From contig NZ_JALNTW010000013.1 in the NCBI RefSeq assembly GCF_023161665.1, positions 1 to 64,000 on the forward strand: DNA of 64,000 bases, in the 5' to 3' direction. This stretch comes from Shewanella sp. 1CM18E. GTDB lineage: Bacteria > Pseudomonadota > Gammaproteobacteria > Enterobacterales > Shewanellaceae. Below, piece by piece: positions 34,842-44,263 of the stretch (position 1 is its first letter; every line of letters starts with the position of its first letter). The notes below the pieces were generated by a model. It was not told the origin of the DNA. It was given only the letters and a program-made list of their open reading frames with translations, and did not search any database. Made by a program: the position numbers and the translations under genes.

Positions 34842-36923
34842 ATGAAATGGTTCTCGCGCGTTTTTGCTGGTAGCCCAAGCTATATTGGTATTCCAATCAT
34901 GTTGCTGGCTGTGTTGGCCATGGTTATTTTACCTCTGCCACCATGGCTACTAGACATTCTATTTACCTTTAACATTGTTCTAGCTGTAATGGTTTTGCTG
35001 GTTGGTGTGTCGATTCGCCGGCCATTAGAGTTTTCGGTATTTCCAACAGTATTGCTACTAGCAACCTTGTTGCGACTCACCCTAAACGTTGCTTCTACTC
35101 GTGTGGTATTGATAGAAGGCCATGAAGGTGGCGATGCTGCTGGTAAGGTTATTCAAGCCTTTGGTGAAGTCGTTATCGGCGGCAACTATGTGGTTGGTGG
35201 CGTTATCTTTTTAATCCTAATGATCATCAACTTTGTGGTGATCACTAAGGGTGGCGAGCGTATATCTGAGGTTTCGGCACGTTTTACTTTGGATGCCTTA
35301 CCCGGTAAACAGATGGCGATTGATGCCGACTTAAATGCCGGCGTATTGACTCAAGATCAAGCGAGAATTCGTCGCCAAGAAGTTGCTCGAGAAGCCGACT
35401 TTTACGGCTCAATGGATGGTGCCTCTAAGTTTGTTCGTGGTGATGCCATTGCAGGCATTCTTATCTTAGCCATCAATATGTTAGGTGGCTTGGCGATAGG
35501 TATCTTTATGCATGACTTAAGTGCTGGCGAAGCATTTAAGACCTATGCACTTCTCACCATTGGTGATGGCTTAGTTGCGCAGATCCCGTCGTTATTACTC
35601 GCGACTGCTGCAGCTATTATTGTTACCCGTGTATCTGATGCTGAAGAGATGCCAGAGCAGCTGCGTCAGCAGTTACTAGCTAACCCTAAGACACTTGCTA
35701 CATCGGCAATTGTCATGCTTATTTTAGGCATAGTACCGGGTATGCCGACTTTTGTGTTCCTATCTTTTGCTGCTTTGTTAGGGTTTGTTGCTTGGAAGCA
35801 AAGTCTACGCGAACCACAAATTGCAGCCGCGGAAATTGCCCAGCAAAGAGAAACAACATTAACTGAGCCATCAGCGCCAAGTTGGGATGCCTTGCCTTAC
35901 ACGGATTTAATTGAAGTGCGTTTAGGTTATCGTTTAGTGCATTTGGTTGAGCGCAGTAAAGGTGCCGAGTTGCAAAAGCGCCTAACGGGTATCCGTCGTA
36001 CTTTATCGGAGCAAGCGGGATTTTTATTGGCAGAAGTGAGAGTGCGTGACAATCTCTCTTTAGCGCCTAATGCTTATCAAATCAATTTGATGGGTAATCC
36101 GGTTGTCACAGCTGAGTTAGATCCTGATCGCTTAATGGCGATTAAGAGTGGTCCAGTATTTGGGGAAATAGATGGCATTATTACTAAAGAGCCCGCTTAC
36201 CAAATGGATGCAGTATGGATTGAGCAAGACAATAAAGCTAAGGCGCTTAACTTAGGTTATTCGGTGGTTGATAATGCCACCGTTATTGCTACCCATGTGA
36301 GCAAGCTCATCCGTGAAAGCTTACCGGATATGCTGCAGCATGATGATGTTCTATCTTTGAGTGACCGCTTAGCTAAGCAGAGCCCGAAATTGGCCGAATC
36401 GCTTAATAGTGCTTTAACCCCAATCTTGCAGTTAAAGGTGTATCGTTTACTGTTGAAAGAGCAGGTATCGCTGAAAGATATCCGTACTATTGCCACAACT
36501 TTGCTTGATTGCAGCGAGAACAGTAAAGATCCGGTATTACTTGCGGCTGATGTGCGTTGTGCGCTGCGTAATTCTATTTTGCATTCTATTGTTGGTGCAA
36601 CACCTAAGCTCAATGTGATGACTTTAGATCCGCAATTAGAGCAAACTCTAATGACTGCATTGAATCAGTCGCAGCAGCAAGGTAAAGGCTCGCTTGATAG
36701 CTTCCCGGTTGACCCGCAATTATTGGCCCAGTTACAACAACGTATGCCGCAACTGTTAGCTCAAGCTAAAGAGCATGGTCATAGTCCGTTGTTGTTGGTA
36801 TCACCGCAGTTACGGCCTATTTTAGCGCGTTATGCCTTGGCATTTGCTCGTGGATTACATGTACTTTCATATAATGAAATCCCTGAAACTCGTGAGTTGA
36901 TGGTGGCTGGGCAGTTAGGTTAA
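34842..36923 (+). CDS. flhA: Lateral export gate protein FlhA
   Basis: 693 residues. Eight transmembrane segments lie in the first 330 residues, with the FHIPEP-family blocks FSVFPTVLLLATLLRLTLNV and FVVITKGGERISEVSARFTL and DALPGKQMAIDADLNAG. The large cytoplasmic C-terminal domain (about 360-693) docks export chaperones. It is the last gene of the plus-strand operon. No flhF or flhG follows, unlike polar clusters, as expected for flagella not placed at the pole. Confidence 0.97.
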   Translation: MKWFSRVFAGSPSYIGIPIMLLAVLAMVILPLPPWLLDILFTFNIVLAVMVLLVGVSIRRPLEFSVFPTVLLLATLLRLTLNVASTRVVLIEGHEGGDAAGKVIQAFGEVVIGGNYVVGGVIFLILMIINFVVITKGGERISEVSARFTLDALPGKQMAIDADLNAGVLTQDQARIRRQEVAREADFYGSMDGASKFVRGDAIAGILILAINMLGGLAIGIFMHDLSAGEAFKTYALLTIGDGLVAQIPSLLLATAAAIIVTRVSDAEEMPEQLRQQLLANPKTLATSAIVMLILGIVPGMPTFVFLSFAALLGFVAWKQSLREPQIAAAEIAQQRETTLTEPSAPSWDALPYTDLIEVRLGYRLVHLVERSKGAELQKRLTGIRRTLSEQAGFLLAEVRVRDNLSLAPNAYQINLMGNPVVTAELDPDRLMAIKSGPVFGEIDGIITKEPAYQMDAVWIEQDNKAKALNLGYSVVDNATVIATHVSKLIRESLPDMLQHDDVLSLSDRLAKQSPKLAESLNSALTPILQLKVYRLLLKEQVSLKDIRTIATTLLDCSENSKDPVLLAADVRCALRNSILHSIVGATPKLNVMTLDPQLEQTLMTALNQSQQQGKGSLDSFPVDPQLLAQLQQRMPQLLAQAKEHGHSPLLLVSPQLRPILARYALAFARGLHVLSYNEIPETRELMVAGQLG

Positions 36924-36940
36924 AGGCAGCTAAAAATAAC

Positions 36941-36968
36941 AAAGGATAGCCAAGTGCTATCCTTTTTT
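36941..36968 (+). terminator. flhA operon terminator
   Basis: Arms GGATAGC and GCTATCC around CAAGT, followed by six T residues, 20 bases after the flhA stop. It marks the end of the lateral flagellar block. Confidence 0.9.
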
Positions 36969-36980
36969 GTGTCGCCTTAA

Positions 36981-37955
36981 TCACTGAGCCTTAGCTAAAA
37001 ACGCCAGTAATGCATTCAATGCTTGGTTGCGTGGCTTATCCCGCTCCATAAAGATCTCATGGCGGGCATAGGGGATTTTTATTAATTTGCATAAGCCGTT
37101 AATTGCACGTTTTTGTGCGCGGTTATCAACGATGGTGTCTTCTTCGGCTTGTAAAATCAGTAGCGGGATTTGGCTGTTACGGGCAGCTTGTATTGCTTGC
37201 TCAGCTGCATCAATTGACTCTACTAACCAGTGATTAGTAGGCGATCCGAGTTGTAGCTGCGGCACTTGCTGATAAAGCTCACGATAATCTTCATAGCGCA
37301 GCTTGCTGTTGGTGAGGTCATTTTTATCGAATGCTGCGGCGTGGTAGTCCTTGCCACCTAAGATGTAATTAGGTTTTTTGTGGTTATCTAGCAAAGAAGC
37401 TAAGCCACGAATAAAGCCTTTAGTCAGTGGTAGTTTGATGCCATACATAGGCGCTGAAAAAACGGCCGCTTTAAACGTCTTAGGGTATTGATCTAGGTAA
37501 AGCGTACCAATAGCTCCGCCCATAGAGTGGCCTACTAGAAAGTAGTTTTCTGTTGGCAGCGGTTTGACAACTTTGTCTATAAATTCGGCAAAGTCATCGA
37601 CATATCGCTGGAACTTGTCGATATGTCCTTGATGAGGATTTTGCGTTGTTCGGGCAGATAAACCCTGACCACGATGATCAATGGCAAATAAACTGTAGCC
37701 CTGTTCATACAAATCAAACATCAGCTCTTTATATTTTAAGTAGGACTCAACTCGACCACTGCTGATCACGATTGTACCTATGCTATTTGGGTGCGTAATG
37801 CGCGCATAAGCAAGGGTAATATCGTCGCGGGTTTTAAAGCTCGATTGCGTGACTTGTTGCCAAAAAACTTTCTGCTCAGGGCTGTTAAGGTGATGCTCCG
37901 ATGAAAAGTTAGCTGGAATAGTGGTGTTCATATAAGGCTCAGTGGCAATCGACAT
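36981..37955 (-). CDS. pldB: Alpha/beta hydrolase, lysophospholipase PldB type
   Basis: 324 residues. The nucleophile elbow GHSMGG (about residue 138), the oxyanion-side block GYSLFAIDHRGQGLSART, the acid region LLILQAEEDTIVDNRAQ and the catalytic histidine in RHEIFMERDKPR form a complete triad in the order expected for PldB / monoacylglycerol lipase-like serine hydrolases. No signal peptide, so probably cytoplasmic or inner-membrane associated. It converges with flhA and is the first housekeeping gene beyond the flagellar block. Substrate specificity within the family is uncertain. Confidence 0.85.
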   Translation of the reverse strand: MSIATEPYMNTTIPANFSSEHHLNSPEQKVFWQQVTQSSFKTRDDITLAYARITHPNSIGTIVISSGRVESYLKYKELMFDLYEQGYSLFAIDHRGQGLSARTTQNPHQGHIDKFQRYVDDFAEFIDKVVKPLPTENYFLVGHSMGGAIGTLYLDQYPKTFKAAVFSAPMYGIKLPLTKGFIRGLASLLDNHKKPNYILGGKDYHAAAFDKNDLTNSKLRYEDYRELYQQVPQLQLGSPTNHWLVESIDAAEQAIQAARNSQIPLLILQAEEDTIVDNRAQKRAINGLCKLIKIPYARHEIFMERDKPRNQALNALLAFLAKAQ

Positions 37956-38048
37956 GGAGTGGTTCTATTGAGTGATCTTGCACGCAGTGTAGCAAACTTG
38001 CTCAGGCAGACTCTAGTGAAACATAAGTCTGAAAATAACCCATTAAAC

Positions 38049-38068
38049 AAGGCCGCAAATGCGGCCTT
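38049..38068 (-). terminator. Terminator of the DUF885 lipoprotein gene
   Basis: Perfect arms AAGGCCGC and GCGGCCTT around AAAT, 36 bases past the minus-strand stop. The following T content is modest. Confidence 0.7.
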
Positions 38069-38103
38069 ATCATTACCCGTATAGCAGGGTTAATTCGTCT
38101 GCG

Positions 38104-39897
38104 TTAGATCGCAGCTTTCTGCGTTGCGATAAAATCATTGATCTGCTGCTCTAATACCGACATTGGCACCGAGCCATTAGCGAGAATGGCATCGTGGAAG
38201 GCGCGAATATCAAAGTTCTCTCCCAATTCGGCTTCCGCTTGTGCGCGTAAACGCTTAATCGTTAACTCACCAATTTTGTATGACAGCGCTTGCCCTGGCC
38301 AATTGATATAACGGTCAATTTCGGTAGTGACGTTATGCATTGAAAGCGCGGTGTTACTCGCCATAAAGTCGATTGCTTGTTGGCGGCTCCAGCCTTTGGC
38401 GTGCATACCTGTATCTACCACTAGACGCGCTGCACGCCACATCTCATAGGTTAGGCGGCCAAAGTTGCTGTATGGGCCTTGGTAGAAGCCGGCTTCGAGC
38501 CCTAAGTATTCTGAGTATAAACCCCAGCCCTCACCAAATGCCGATATATAGCTGTAACGGCGGAAGTTGGGTAAGTCGGTTAGCTCTTGGTTGAGCGCGA
38601 TTTGTAGATGGTGACCGGGCACAGCTTCATGTAGCGTCAAAGCTTCCATCTCGTAGAGTGGGCGTTTGTCGAGTGCGTAGGTGTTTACCCAGTAATAGCC
38701 TGGCTCGTCATCTCGGTTAGAGCCAGAGTAACGCCCGGTGGTGTATTTAGGTGCTATTTCAGCGGGTACAGGCTCGATACCGTAAGGCTGACGCGGTAAC
38801 TTACCAAAATACTTTGGCAGCATGGCATCGGCTTTTTTAGCGATATAAGCCGCTTCTTTGAGTAATTCTTCTGCGGTTTTAGGATAAAACTGTGGGTCAG
38901 TACGTAAAAAGTGTAGGAATTCAGCAAAGCTACCTTCAAAACCGACTTGCTCGATGATTTGCTGCATCTCAGCGCGAATGCGTTTAACTTCTTGTAAGCC
39001 AAGTTGGTGCACTTCATCTGAAGTCATATCGAGTGTGGTGTAGTAACGCACGCGGTTTTCATAAAAAGCCTCACCATCGGGGAGATCATAAGAGGCGATG
39101 CTTTCACGGGTATTCGGTATGTACTCGGTGGTCATAAACTCCAAGAAAGCTTGGTAGGTTGGTAATACCGTGTTGGCTACCAACTCACGCCCTTGTTGGG
39201 TTAATTGTGCTTTTTCGGCGTCAGTAAAATGGCTTGGGTATTCGGTAAAGGGGGCAAAGTAGCCACTGTCTTCAACTGGCACGATAAAGGCGCTAATACT
39301 GGTTTCAAAACCTTGTAAGGTAACTTTAGACGGGGTGATCCCAGCTGCAATACCTTGTTTTAACCAGTAAGTTTGCTGGTTGAAGTAGTTCGGCAGGGCT
39401 TGCAGTTGCTTAATATAGTTTTGATAGTCTTCAACTTTATTGAAACGACCTTTGCTTATTGAGGCGATATAAGCATGGAAACCACTTTCGGCTGACAGTG
39501 GCATGTAGTGATCATGATAGCGGTATTGGTCGACTTGGTTTTGAACTTGGTCTTGCAGGATTTGTGCGTTAATTTTATCGTTTTTATTAAGGTTGCTGCG
39601 GTCAATCTGTTTGATTTGCGCGAGTAATACTTGCCTACGCTGATCTAAGGCCGCTAACGCTTGCGGTGATAAGTCCTGTAGTTGTCCTGCTTGAGACTTG
39701 TCGCCCATTGAATAAGCAAACCCAGGGCTGGCATCGAGTGAAATTTGCCATGCGTTGTCGATAGCGGTTTGCAGTTGTGCGTTAGTTGCTGCTTGAGTGG
39801 TATTAGCTGTGGTTTCGGCAGCGCTTGTTGGCGTGCTAGGTGTTTGGCAAGCGCTAAGGCTGGCGACAAGTAAGGTAGGGAGCAGGTATTTATACAT
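38104..39897 (-). CDS. DUF885-family lipoprotein, predicted metallopeptidase
   Basis: 597 residues with a lipoprotein signal (MYKYLLPTLLVASLSACQT, lipobox LSAC). The DUF885 core includes the zinc-binding-type motif LTLHEAVPGHHLQ (about residue 422), followed by EGWGLYSEYLGLE, whose glutamates are conserved in this family. Members are poorly characterised; their fold and HExxx/HH layout suggest peptidase activity at the envelope. A Thr/Ala-rich linker (residues 22-42) separates the lipid anchor from the domain. Confidence 0.85.
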   Translation of the reverse strand: MYKYLLPTLLVASLSACQTPSTPTSAAETTANTTQAATNAQLQTAIDNAWQISLDASPGFAYSMGDKSQAGQLQDLSPQALAALDQRRQVLLAQIKQIDRSNLNKNDKINAQILQDQVQNQVDQYRYHDHYMPLSAESGFHAYIASISKGRFNKVEDYQNYIKQLQALPNYFNQQTYWLKQGIAAGITPSKVTLQGFETSISAFIVPVEDSGYFAPFTEYPSHFTDAEKAQLTQQGRELVANTVLPTYQAFLEFMTTEYIPNTRESIASYDLPDGEAFYENRVRYYTTLDMTSDEVHQLGLQEVKRIRAEMQQIIEQVGFEGSFAEFLHFLRTDPQFYPKTAEELLKEAAYIAKKADAMLPKYFGKLPRQPYGIEPVPAEIAPKYTTGRYSGSNRDDEPGYYWVNTYALDKRPLYEMEALTLHEAVPGHHLQIALNQELTDLPNFRRYSYISAFGEGWGLYSEYLGLEAGFYQGPYSNFGRLTYEMWRAARLVVDTGMHAKGWSRQQAIDFMASNTALSMHNVTTEIDRYINWPGQALSYKIGELTIKRLRAQAEAELGENFDIRAFHDAILANGSVPMSVLEQQINDFIATQKAAI

Positions 39898-40028
39898 GAA
39901 TCATCCATTATTGTTTTAGTTATTAGGCTGATTATGCCGTGGTGGCCTGAAAATATCACGGTCAAAGTGTATACAATTGTAATTAAAGATTTAGCTAGGT
40001 TTGGGGCGGCTTGGTAACCTCCAGACAT

Positions 40029-40057
40029 AAAAAAAACCGGCTAATGCCGGTTTTTTT
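40029..40057 (-). terminator. hemN terminator
   Basis: CCGGC and GCCGG arms flanked by matching A and T runs around TAAT, 15 bases past the hemN stop. The symmetric A/T runs could let it work in both directions. Confidence 0.88.
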
Positions 40058-40071
40058 GCTAATCAATTTGA

Positions 40072-41448
40072 TTAGATAACGCGAGAGAACTGTTGTTGTC
40101 TTGCTTTCTCACGGTAGTAAACGTCGAAACAGATACAGATGTTACGGATCAATAAACGGCCAGTTGGGCTGATAGTGATCTTACGGTCTGTAATGTCGAC
40201 TAGCTTATCATCGATGAAAGTTTGCAGTAATTTAAGATCTTCTGCGAAGTACTCTTCAAAGTTGATGTTTAGCTTTTCTTCAATCTTCGCCATATCTAGG
40301 TCGAAGTGACAGATTAGCTGCTTAATCACTACGCGGCGAATTTCATCGTCACGGTTTAAGCTACAACCTTTCCATAGTGCGTGGCCATTAGCATCGATTG
40401 ACTCGAAGTATGGGCGTACATCTTTTTGGTTTTGTGCGTAGCAATCGCCGATTTGGCTGATTGATGACACACCAAGACCAAGTAGGTCACACTCTTCTTG
40501 AGTGGTGTAACCTTGGAAGTTACGGTGTAGGCGACCTTCGTTTTGCAAGATTGACAGTTCGTCATCTGGCTTAGCAAAGTGGTCCATACCAATGTATTGG
40601 TAACCTGCGCCAGTTAGCGTTTCGATTGTTTGGTGTAACATATCGAGTTTTTGCTGTGGCGATGCTAAGTCTTCATCTTTAATCTTACGCTGCGCAGCAA
40701 AACGAGATGGCAGGTGAGCGTAGTTAAACACAGATAGACGATCTGGGTTTAAGTCCAATACGCGCTGCATAGTTTCTGCAAACGTTTCAGGCGTTTGGTG
40801 CGGTAGGCCGTAGATTAGGTCGATGTTAGTTGAAACAAAGCCTAGTTCTTTAGCACGCGCCATTAGGTCAAAAATAAACTGCTCGTCTTGCTCGCGGTTT
40901 ACTGCAATCTGCACCTTTTTATTGAAGTCTTGCACACCAATAGAGATACGGTTAAAGCCGGCTTCTTTTAGGGTGTCTAGCATTGAAAGCTCGATTTCAC
41001 GAGGATCAACTTCAATTGAGTATTCACCTACCTCTGCAACGTTAAAGTTAGCTTTAACCAATGCAGATAGGGTTAGGATTTGCTCAGGTGTTAGGAATGT
41101 CGGTGTACCGCCACCCCAGTGAATTTGGGTTACTAAATAATCTTTAAACAGTGGTGCGCGTTTAACGATTTCTGCCGCTAGGTACTCAATATACTGATCA
41201 GCTTTATGCTGGTGGCGAGTGATAACTTTATTGCAGCCACAGTAGTAGCAAAGCTTGGCGCAGAAAGGAATATGGATATAAAGAGAAAGCTTGTCACTCT
41301 TGCTGTTCTTAATAGAGGTCAGCAATTTTTCCTCGGTAAACGAGTCATCGAATTCCAAGGCCGTCGGATAAGAAGTATAACGTGGACCGCTATAATTGTA
41401 CTTTTCGATCATTGACTGATCCCAACTAATTGGGGTGGGCTGCTTCAA
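40072..41448 (-). CDS. hemN: Oxygen-independent coproporphyrinogen III oxidase HemN
   Basis: 458 residues if started at the TTG at 41448, which has GGAGG seven bases upstream; the first ATG lies 45 bases earlier without such a site. The radical-SAM cluster motif CAKLCYYCGCNK is intact (CxxxCxxC plus the HemN-specific extra cysteine), and the N-terminal SGPRYTSYPTA substrate segment and VDPREIE, GVQDFNKKVQ blocks are present. It converts coproporphyrinogen III to protoporphyrinogen IX without oxygen. I saw no convincing FNR box in the 200 bases upstream. Confidence 0.96.
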   Translation of the reverse strand: MKQPTPISWDQSMIEKYNYSGPRYTSYPTALEFDDSFTEEKLLTSIKNSKSDKLSLYIHIPFCAKLCYYCGCNKVITRHQHKADQYIEYLAAEIVKRAPLFKDYLVTQIHWGGGTPTFLTPEQILTLSALVKANFNVAEVGEYSIEVDPREIELSMLDTLKEAGFNRISIGVQDFNKKVQIAVNREQDEQFIFDLMARAKELGFVSTNIDLIYGLPHQTPETFAETMQRVLDLNPDRLSVFNYAHLPSRFAAQRKIKDEDLASPQQKLDMLHQTIETLTGAGYQYIGMDHFAKPDDELSILQNEGRLHRNFQGYTTQEECDLLGLGVSSISQIGDCYAQNQKDVRPYFESIDANGHALWKGCSLNRDDEIRRVVIKQLICHFDLDMAKIEEKLNINFEEYFAEDLKLLQTFIDDKLVDITDRKITISPTGRLLIRNICICFDVYYREKARQQQFSRVI

Positions 41449-41696
41449 GGCGTGTCCTCCGGCGTATAGTTTAGCAACATGTGAAGTATGCATGGTTATT
41501 TGTTGAATAACCTTGATCCATGTTGTAAAAATTTAATATGGGTAGCAAAGTATGACTGAATATCGCTGAAAATAAGGTGTCTGTCTGTGGTCTTTAGAGG
41601 AATTTGTGCACAGACTCACCCAATATAAGCAAAATAGGTCATATCTGCGACCTAGATTGCATCAGTTTTCAGCGCAGACTTCTGCTGTCACTACTA

Positions 41697-42164
41697 TTAG
41701 TGTAGTGAGCTTGGCGTAAATTCACTCAAAAGTTTAGCTTCTTCGAGAATTTGTGACTCTAATTCACCTTCTGAGCGCATGCGGGCAAAATCGAGTTTCA
41801 TCCGTTGCTGTTTATCCAAACTTTTACGTTGTTCTTTGATGGGATGCGCTTTGATTATTTCGAAATGGGCAAACGTTGCTGGATATTGTTTCTCTACCAG
41901 CTCTGCCATACCGACGAGTTGAAACAGTTTGGCTATTCGCATCACGCCTTCTGACAATTCACAACGTCCGTCTAGCATGGCTGTGGCAATGTAACGGATA
42001 TTGTCGAGTAGTTCGTCTGACTTTGCTTTGGCGGCGGCAGCTTGCTGTTGTTGTAGTTCTATTTTGCGTTGCTGTTGTTTACGAACTTGAATAACGAGGT
42101 AGGTCGCATAAGCTGTCAGCGCGACAATAATAAGTGCACCAAGAATGAGAAAGGTCGTTGTCAT
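41697..42164 (-). CDS. DUF2489-type membrane-anchored protein
   Basis: 155 residues: one N-terminal transmembrane helix (residues 4-26), a Gln/Lys-rich coiled coil (27-52), then a conserved helical domain (LLDNIRYIATAMLDGRCELS and GMAELVEKQYPATFAHFEII). This is the layout of the DUF2489 family, which commonly lies beside yihI. Function is unknown. Confidence 0.8.
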   Translation of the reverse strand: MTTTFLILGALIIVALTAYATYLVIQVRKQQQRKIELQQQQAAAAKAKSDELLDNIRYIATAMLDGRCELSEGVMRIAKLFQLVGMAELVEKQYPATFAHFEIIKAHPIKEQRKSLDKQQRMKLDFARMRSEGELESQILEEAKLLSEFTPSSLH

Positions 42165-42213
42165 GCTAAACCCTAGTTGGTCAGAGTGGGATACAGGTGA
42201 CGATTATGGATAA

Positions 42214-42241
42214 AAAAATGGCATCAATAAAGATGCCATGG
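42214..42241 (-). terminator. yihI terminator
   Basis: Arms ATGGCATC and GATGCCAT around AATAAA with seven T residues on the minus strand, 18 bases after yihI. Confidence 0.9.
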
Positions 42242-42258
42242 ATTTTATATAGAACAAA

Positions 42259-42795
42259 TTAATCTTTGTCGAAGTAGTCTTTTAGCAGATCTGCACCTGA
42301 TTCGAACTTGTCGAATAGGTCATCGTCACTTACAGACTTCTTGCCTTGCGGTGCATCATCGTCTTCGTCAGAGATGCCAAGCTTGTCCATTAAGGTTTCA
42401 ATTTGAGTCAGCTGCTTGTTCAACCATTTCTGGTCTTCTGCATTGAGGTTTTTACCCTCTTCAAGCATGTCTAGCAGGCTATTCAGTCTTGGATCTTCCT
42501 CAAGCTTTAATAGTTTTTGCTCATCAGTAAGTTTTGGCCCTTTAGGCTTCTTCTCTACTTTGACTTCAGTATTAATATGCAGTTGTACAGGCTTTTTACT
42601 GCCATGGCGTGGGTCAGCATTTTTAGCCTTGCCACCGTTTGCTTGGCTTTCAATCATCGAAGCGTTATGACGACTTCCCGCTTTATTGCCAGCAACTTGT
42701 TTTTTGCCTGCAAGAACTCGATCTTTCTTTTTAGTTCTTGGGGCTAATTTAGGAGCATTTTCGTTGCTCTTACGCGTTTTCTTACTACGGGACAT
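42259..42795 (-). CDS. yihI: Der GTPase-activating protein YihI
   Basis: 178 residues. The very basic N terminus (MSRSKKTRKSNENAPKLAPR ... TKKKDRVLAGKKQVAGNKAG) and the acidic C-terminal half (LLKLEEDPRLNSLLDMLEEG, then ISDEDDD) are the YihI pattern. It stimulates GTP hydrolysis by the ribosome-assembly GTPase Der. It precedes the DUF2489 gene on the same strand. Confidence 0.92.
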   Translation of the reverse strand: MSRSKKTRKSNENAPKLAPRTKKKDRVLAGKKQVAGNKAGSRHNASMIESQANGGKAKNADPRHGSKKPVQLHINTEVKVEKKPKGPKLTDEQKLLKLEEDPRLNSLLDMLEEGKNLNAEDQKWLNKQLTQIETLMDKLGISDEDDDAPQGKKSVSDDDLFDKFESGADLLKDYFDKD

Positions 42796-42848
42796 GATCG
42801 CTTATCTCGATAACTTAAAAGACTCTATTGCTGATAAAGCCAGTTGGC

Positions 42849-43517
42849 TTACTCAACAATGGAAGTTTGGTCGCGTGTTATATCAGATCCTGATGGTTTT
42901 TGCACCAGAATGAGATCGTTTGCTGCAAATAATAGCTTAAAACCGTGTTTATTTGCTAGAAACTCAAATGTTGCTTGCTGATAAAAGCTGACATGGGTCA
43001 GGTTATTTTTATGGTGCCATTTATCAAAAGCTGCAAGATCACTCAGTAGTGGCGAACAAATCGCTAACCAACCACCAGGTTTGAGTAATTGGCTTAGTAA
43101 TTGCCACTCTTTGTACGGAAAACGAAAATGCTCAAACACCCGATAGCAGCAGATAAAGTCATATTCTTGTTTTAATGAGCTGCTCCATGGCGCGAGGCTG
43201 GGATCATACTGGTTAAGTTGATGGCCCTTTTTAGTGATTTTTCTTAGCGTCTTGCTATCGAGGGTGCGGCCAAAATTCAGTCCCAACAATGGTGTGTAGC
43301 CATTTTCACACTGCTCGACTAAGTCCAGCATAAAGCGAGCTAGTGACTTTTGTTTGTTACTGGCGAGCCGGTATTTTTGTAATTCAGCAGAAGGCGGCAG
43401 GTGCGAGTTGGCATCAGCAAAGACTAATTGGCATTGGTGGCAATGATATAAACAGCGCTTCTTATTGGCATAAAACCGATTGGTGTTATCACTATGACAA
43501 AGAGGGCATCTGCGCAT
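42849..43517 (-). CDS. SAM-dependent methyltransferase with N-terminal zinc ribbon
   Basis: 222 residues. A four-cysteine ribbon (RCPLCHSDN at 3-11, then YHCHQCQLVF at 24-33) precedes a class I methyltransferase fold: GLNFGRTLDSKTLRKITKKG (a weak motif I), YDFICCYRVFEHFRFPYKEW and LLKPGGWLAICSPLL. The substrate is unknown. The glycine loop is poorer than usual, so SAM binding may be altered. It stands 53 bases upstream of yihI on the same strand. Confidence 0.82.
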   Translation of the reverse strand: MRRCPLCHSDNTNRFYANKKRCLYHCHQCQLVFADANSHLPPSAELQKYRLASNKQKSLARFMLDLVEQCENGYTPLLGLNFGRTLDSKTLRKITKKGHQLNQYDPSLAPWSSSLKQEYDFICCYRVFEHFRFPYKEWQLLSQLLKPGGWLAICSPLLSDLAAFDKWHHKNNLTHVSFYQQATFEFLANKHGFKLLFAANDLILVQKPSGSDITRDQTSIVE

Positions 43518-43579
43518 ATATTAGTTAAACCAATGACTTAATTAAATTGAGTATAAATGAAGATTGCTACTGGAGAAAT

Positions 43580-43609
43580 AAAAAAAGGCGACAGATTAAT
43601 CTGTCGCCT
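43580..43609 (-). terminator. Minus-strand terminator upstream of the methyltransferase gene
   Basis: A perfect 12-base inverted repeat (AGGCGACAGATT and its complement) followed on the minus strand by seven T residues. No recognised gene ends here; it would stop transcription coming from 43610-44240, which supports an unannotated transcript there. Confidence 0.85.
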
Positions 43610-43813
43610 CTATAAAAGTGCTAATCCGCACCAATTCTGATTTCAAGTATCCATACTTGCTATGTGACTATCCCGGTCAATATCCATCTTATTTTTTGTC
43701 TGCTTTCCATGCATGTCTTGTAGTTTATGGTCTTCCAGACACTTTATTTTTAGACCAGTCGCCATCCTGACAACTGTTTCCGTAGATGGTCTTTAAAAGA
43801 CACATCACAATTT

Positions 43814-44059
43814 TTATTCGTCCATCCAATGACGCCTAAGTAACCATCCATGTACATTTTTTAAGTATCTTCCAGTGATAACAAGCTTCCCGCAAGTGCA
43901 TCCTAAGCTGTAGCTTCCTCTGCCGTATTTGTATCCTACAAATACTTTCCTGTTGGTACATGTTTCTCTGAATGTAAGGGTAAATGCTAAATAGCGTTTT
44001 GGCCTTCCTAACCAAATCCTTACTAAAATTTTTATGACCTGGACTTCAAATTGAAATCT
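43814..44059 (-). pseudogene. 81-codon open frame without ATG, GTG or TTG start
   Basis: Reading the minus strand from 44059, an upstream TAG is followed by 81 sense codons and TAA. The product looks protein-like: basic, with Trp, Tyr and a GCTCGK cysteine pair (segments KRYLAFTLTFRETC, VFVGYKYGRGSYSLGCTCGK and GWLLRRHWMDE). No standard start codon occurs before the last three codons, although a TTG in another frame and rare ATT/ATA starts exist. It may be a gene fragment, a gene with an unusual start or a chance frame. I recognise no family. Confidence 0.35.
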
Positions 44060-44211
44060 CTACTCTTATTATTTTTAGTGAGTGGTCTCAATAATATTAT
44101 TATTATTTCGTTAATTTATTCTTATATCTTAAATGTATACATACCAAAATCTGAAAGTTGTTATTAATATTTTTTGTACTAACAGTTGGGTTTATCTTGG
44201 TACGGGAGCTA

Positions 44212-44240
44212 TTTAAACCTAGAACTGTGATCTGTGTCAA
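44212..44240 (-). promoter_or_regulatory. Sigma-70-like promoter reading away from cytochrome c4
   Basis: Minus-strand TTGACA (perfect -35), 17 bases, then TTTAAA (4 of 6 to TATAAT). The overlapping plus-strand TGTGATCTGTGTCA resembles part of a CRP site. Transcripts would start near 44205 and could run to the terminator at 43580. Confidence 0.55.
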
Positions 44241-44263
44241 GCAGGTTTTTAACTGAAGTTTAC

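Noticed and set aside
41494..41696. FNR box in the hemN promoter region
   Set aside because: Only one half-site (ATCAA on the minus strand) is present; the other half does not match TTGAT.
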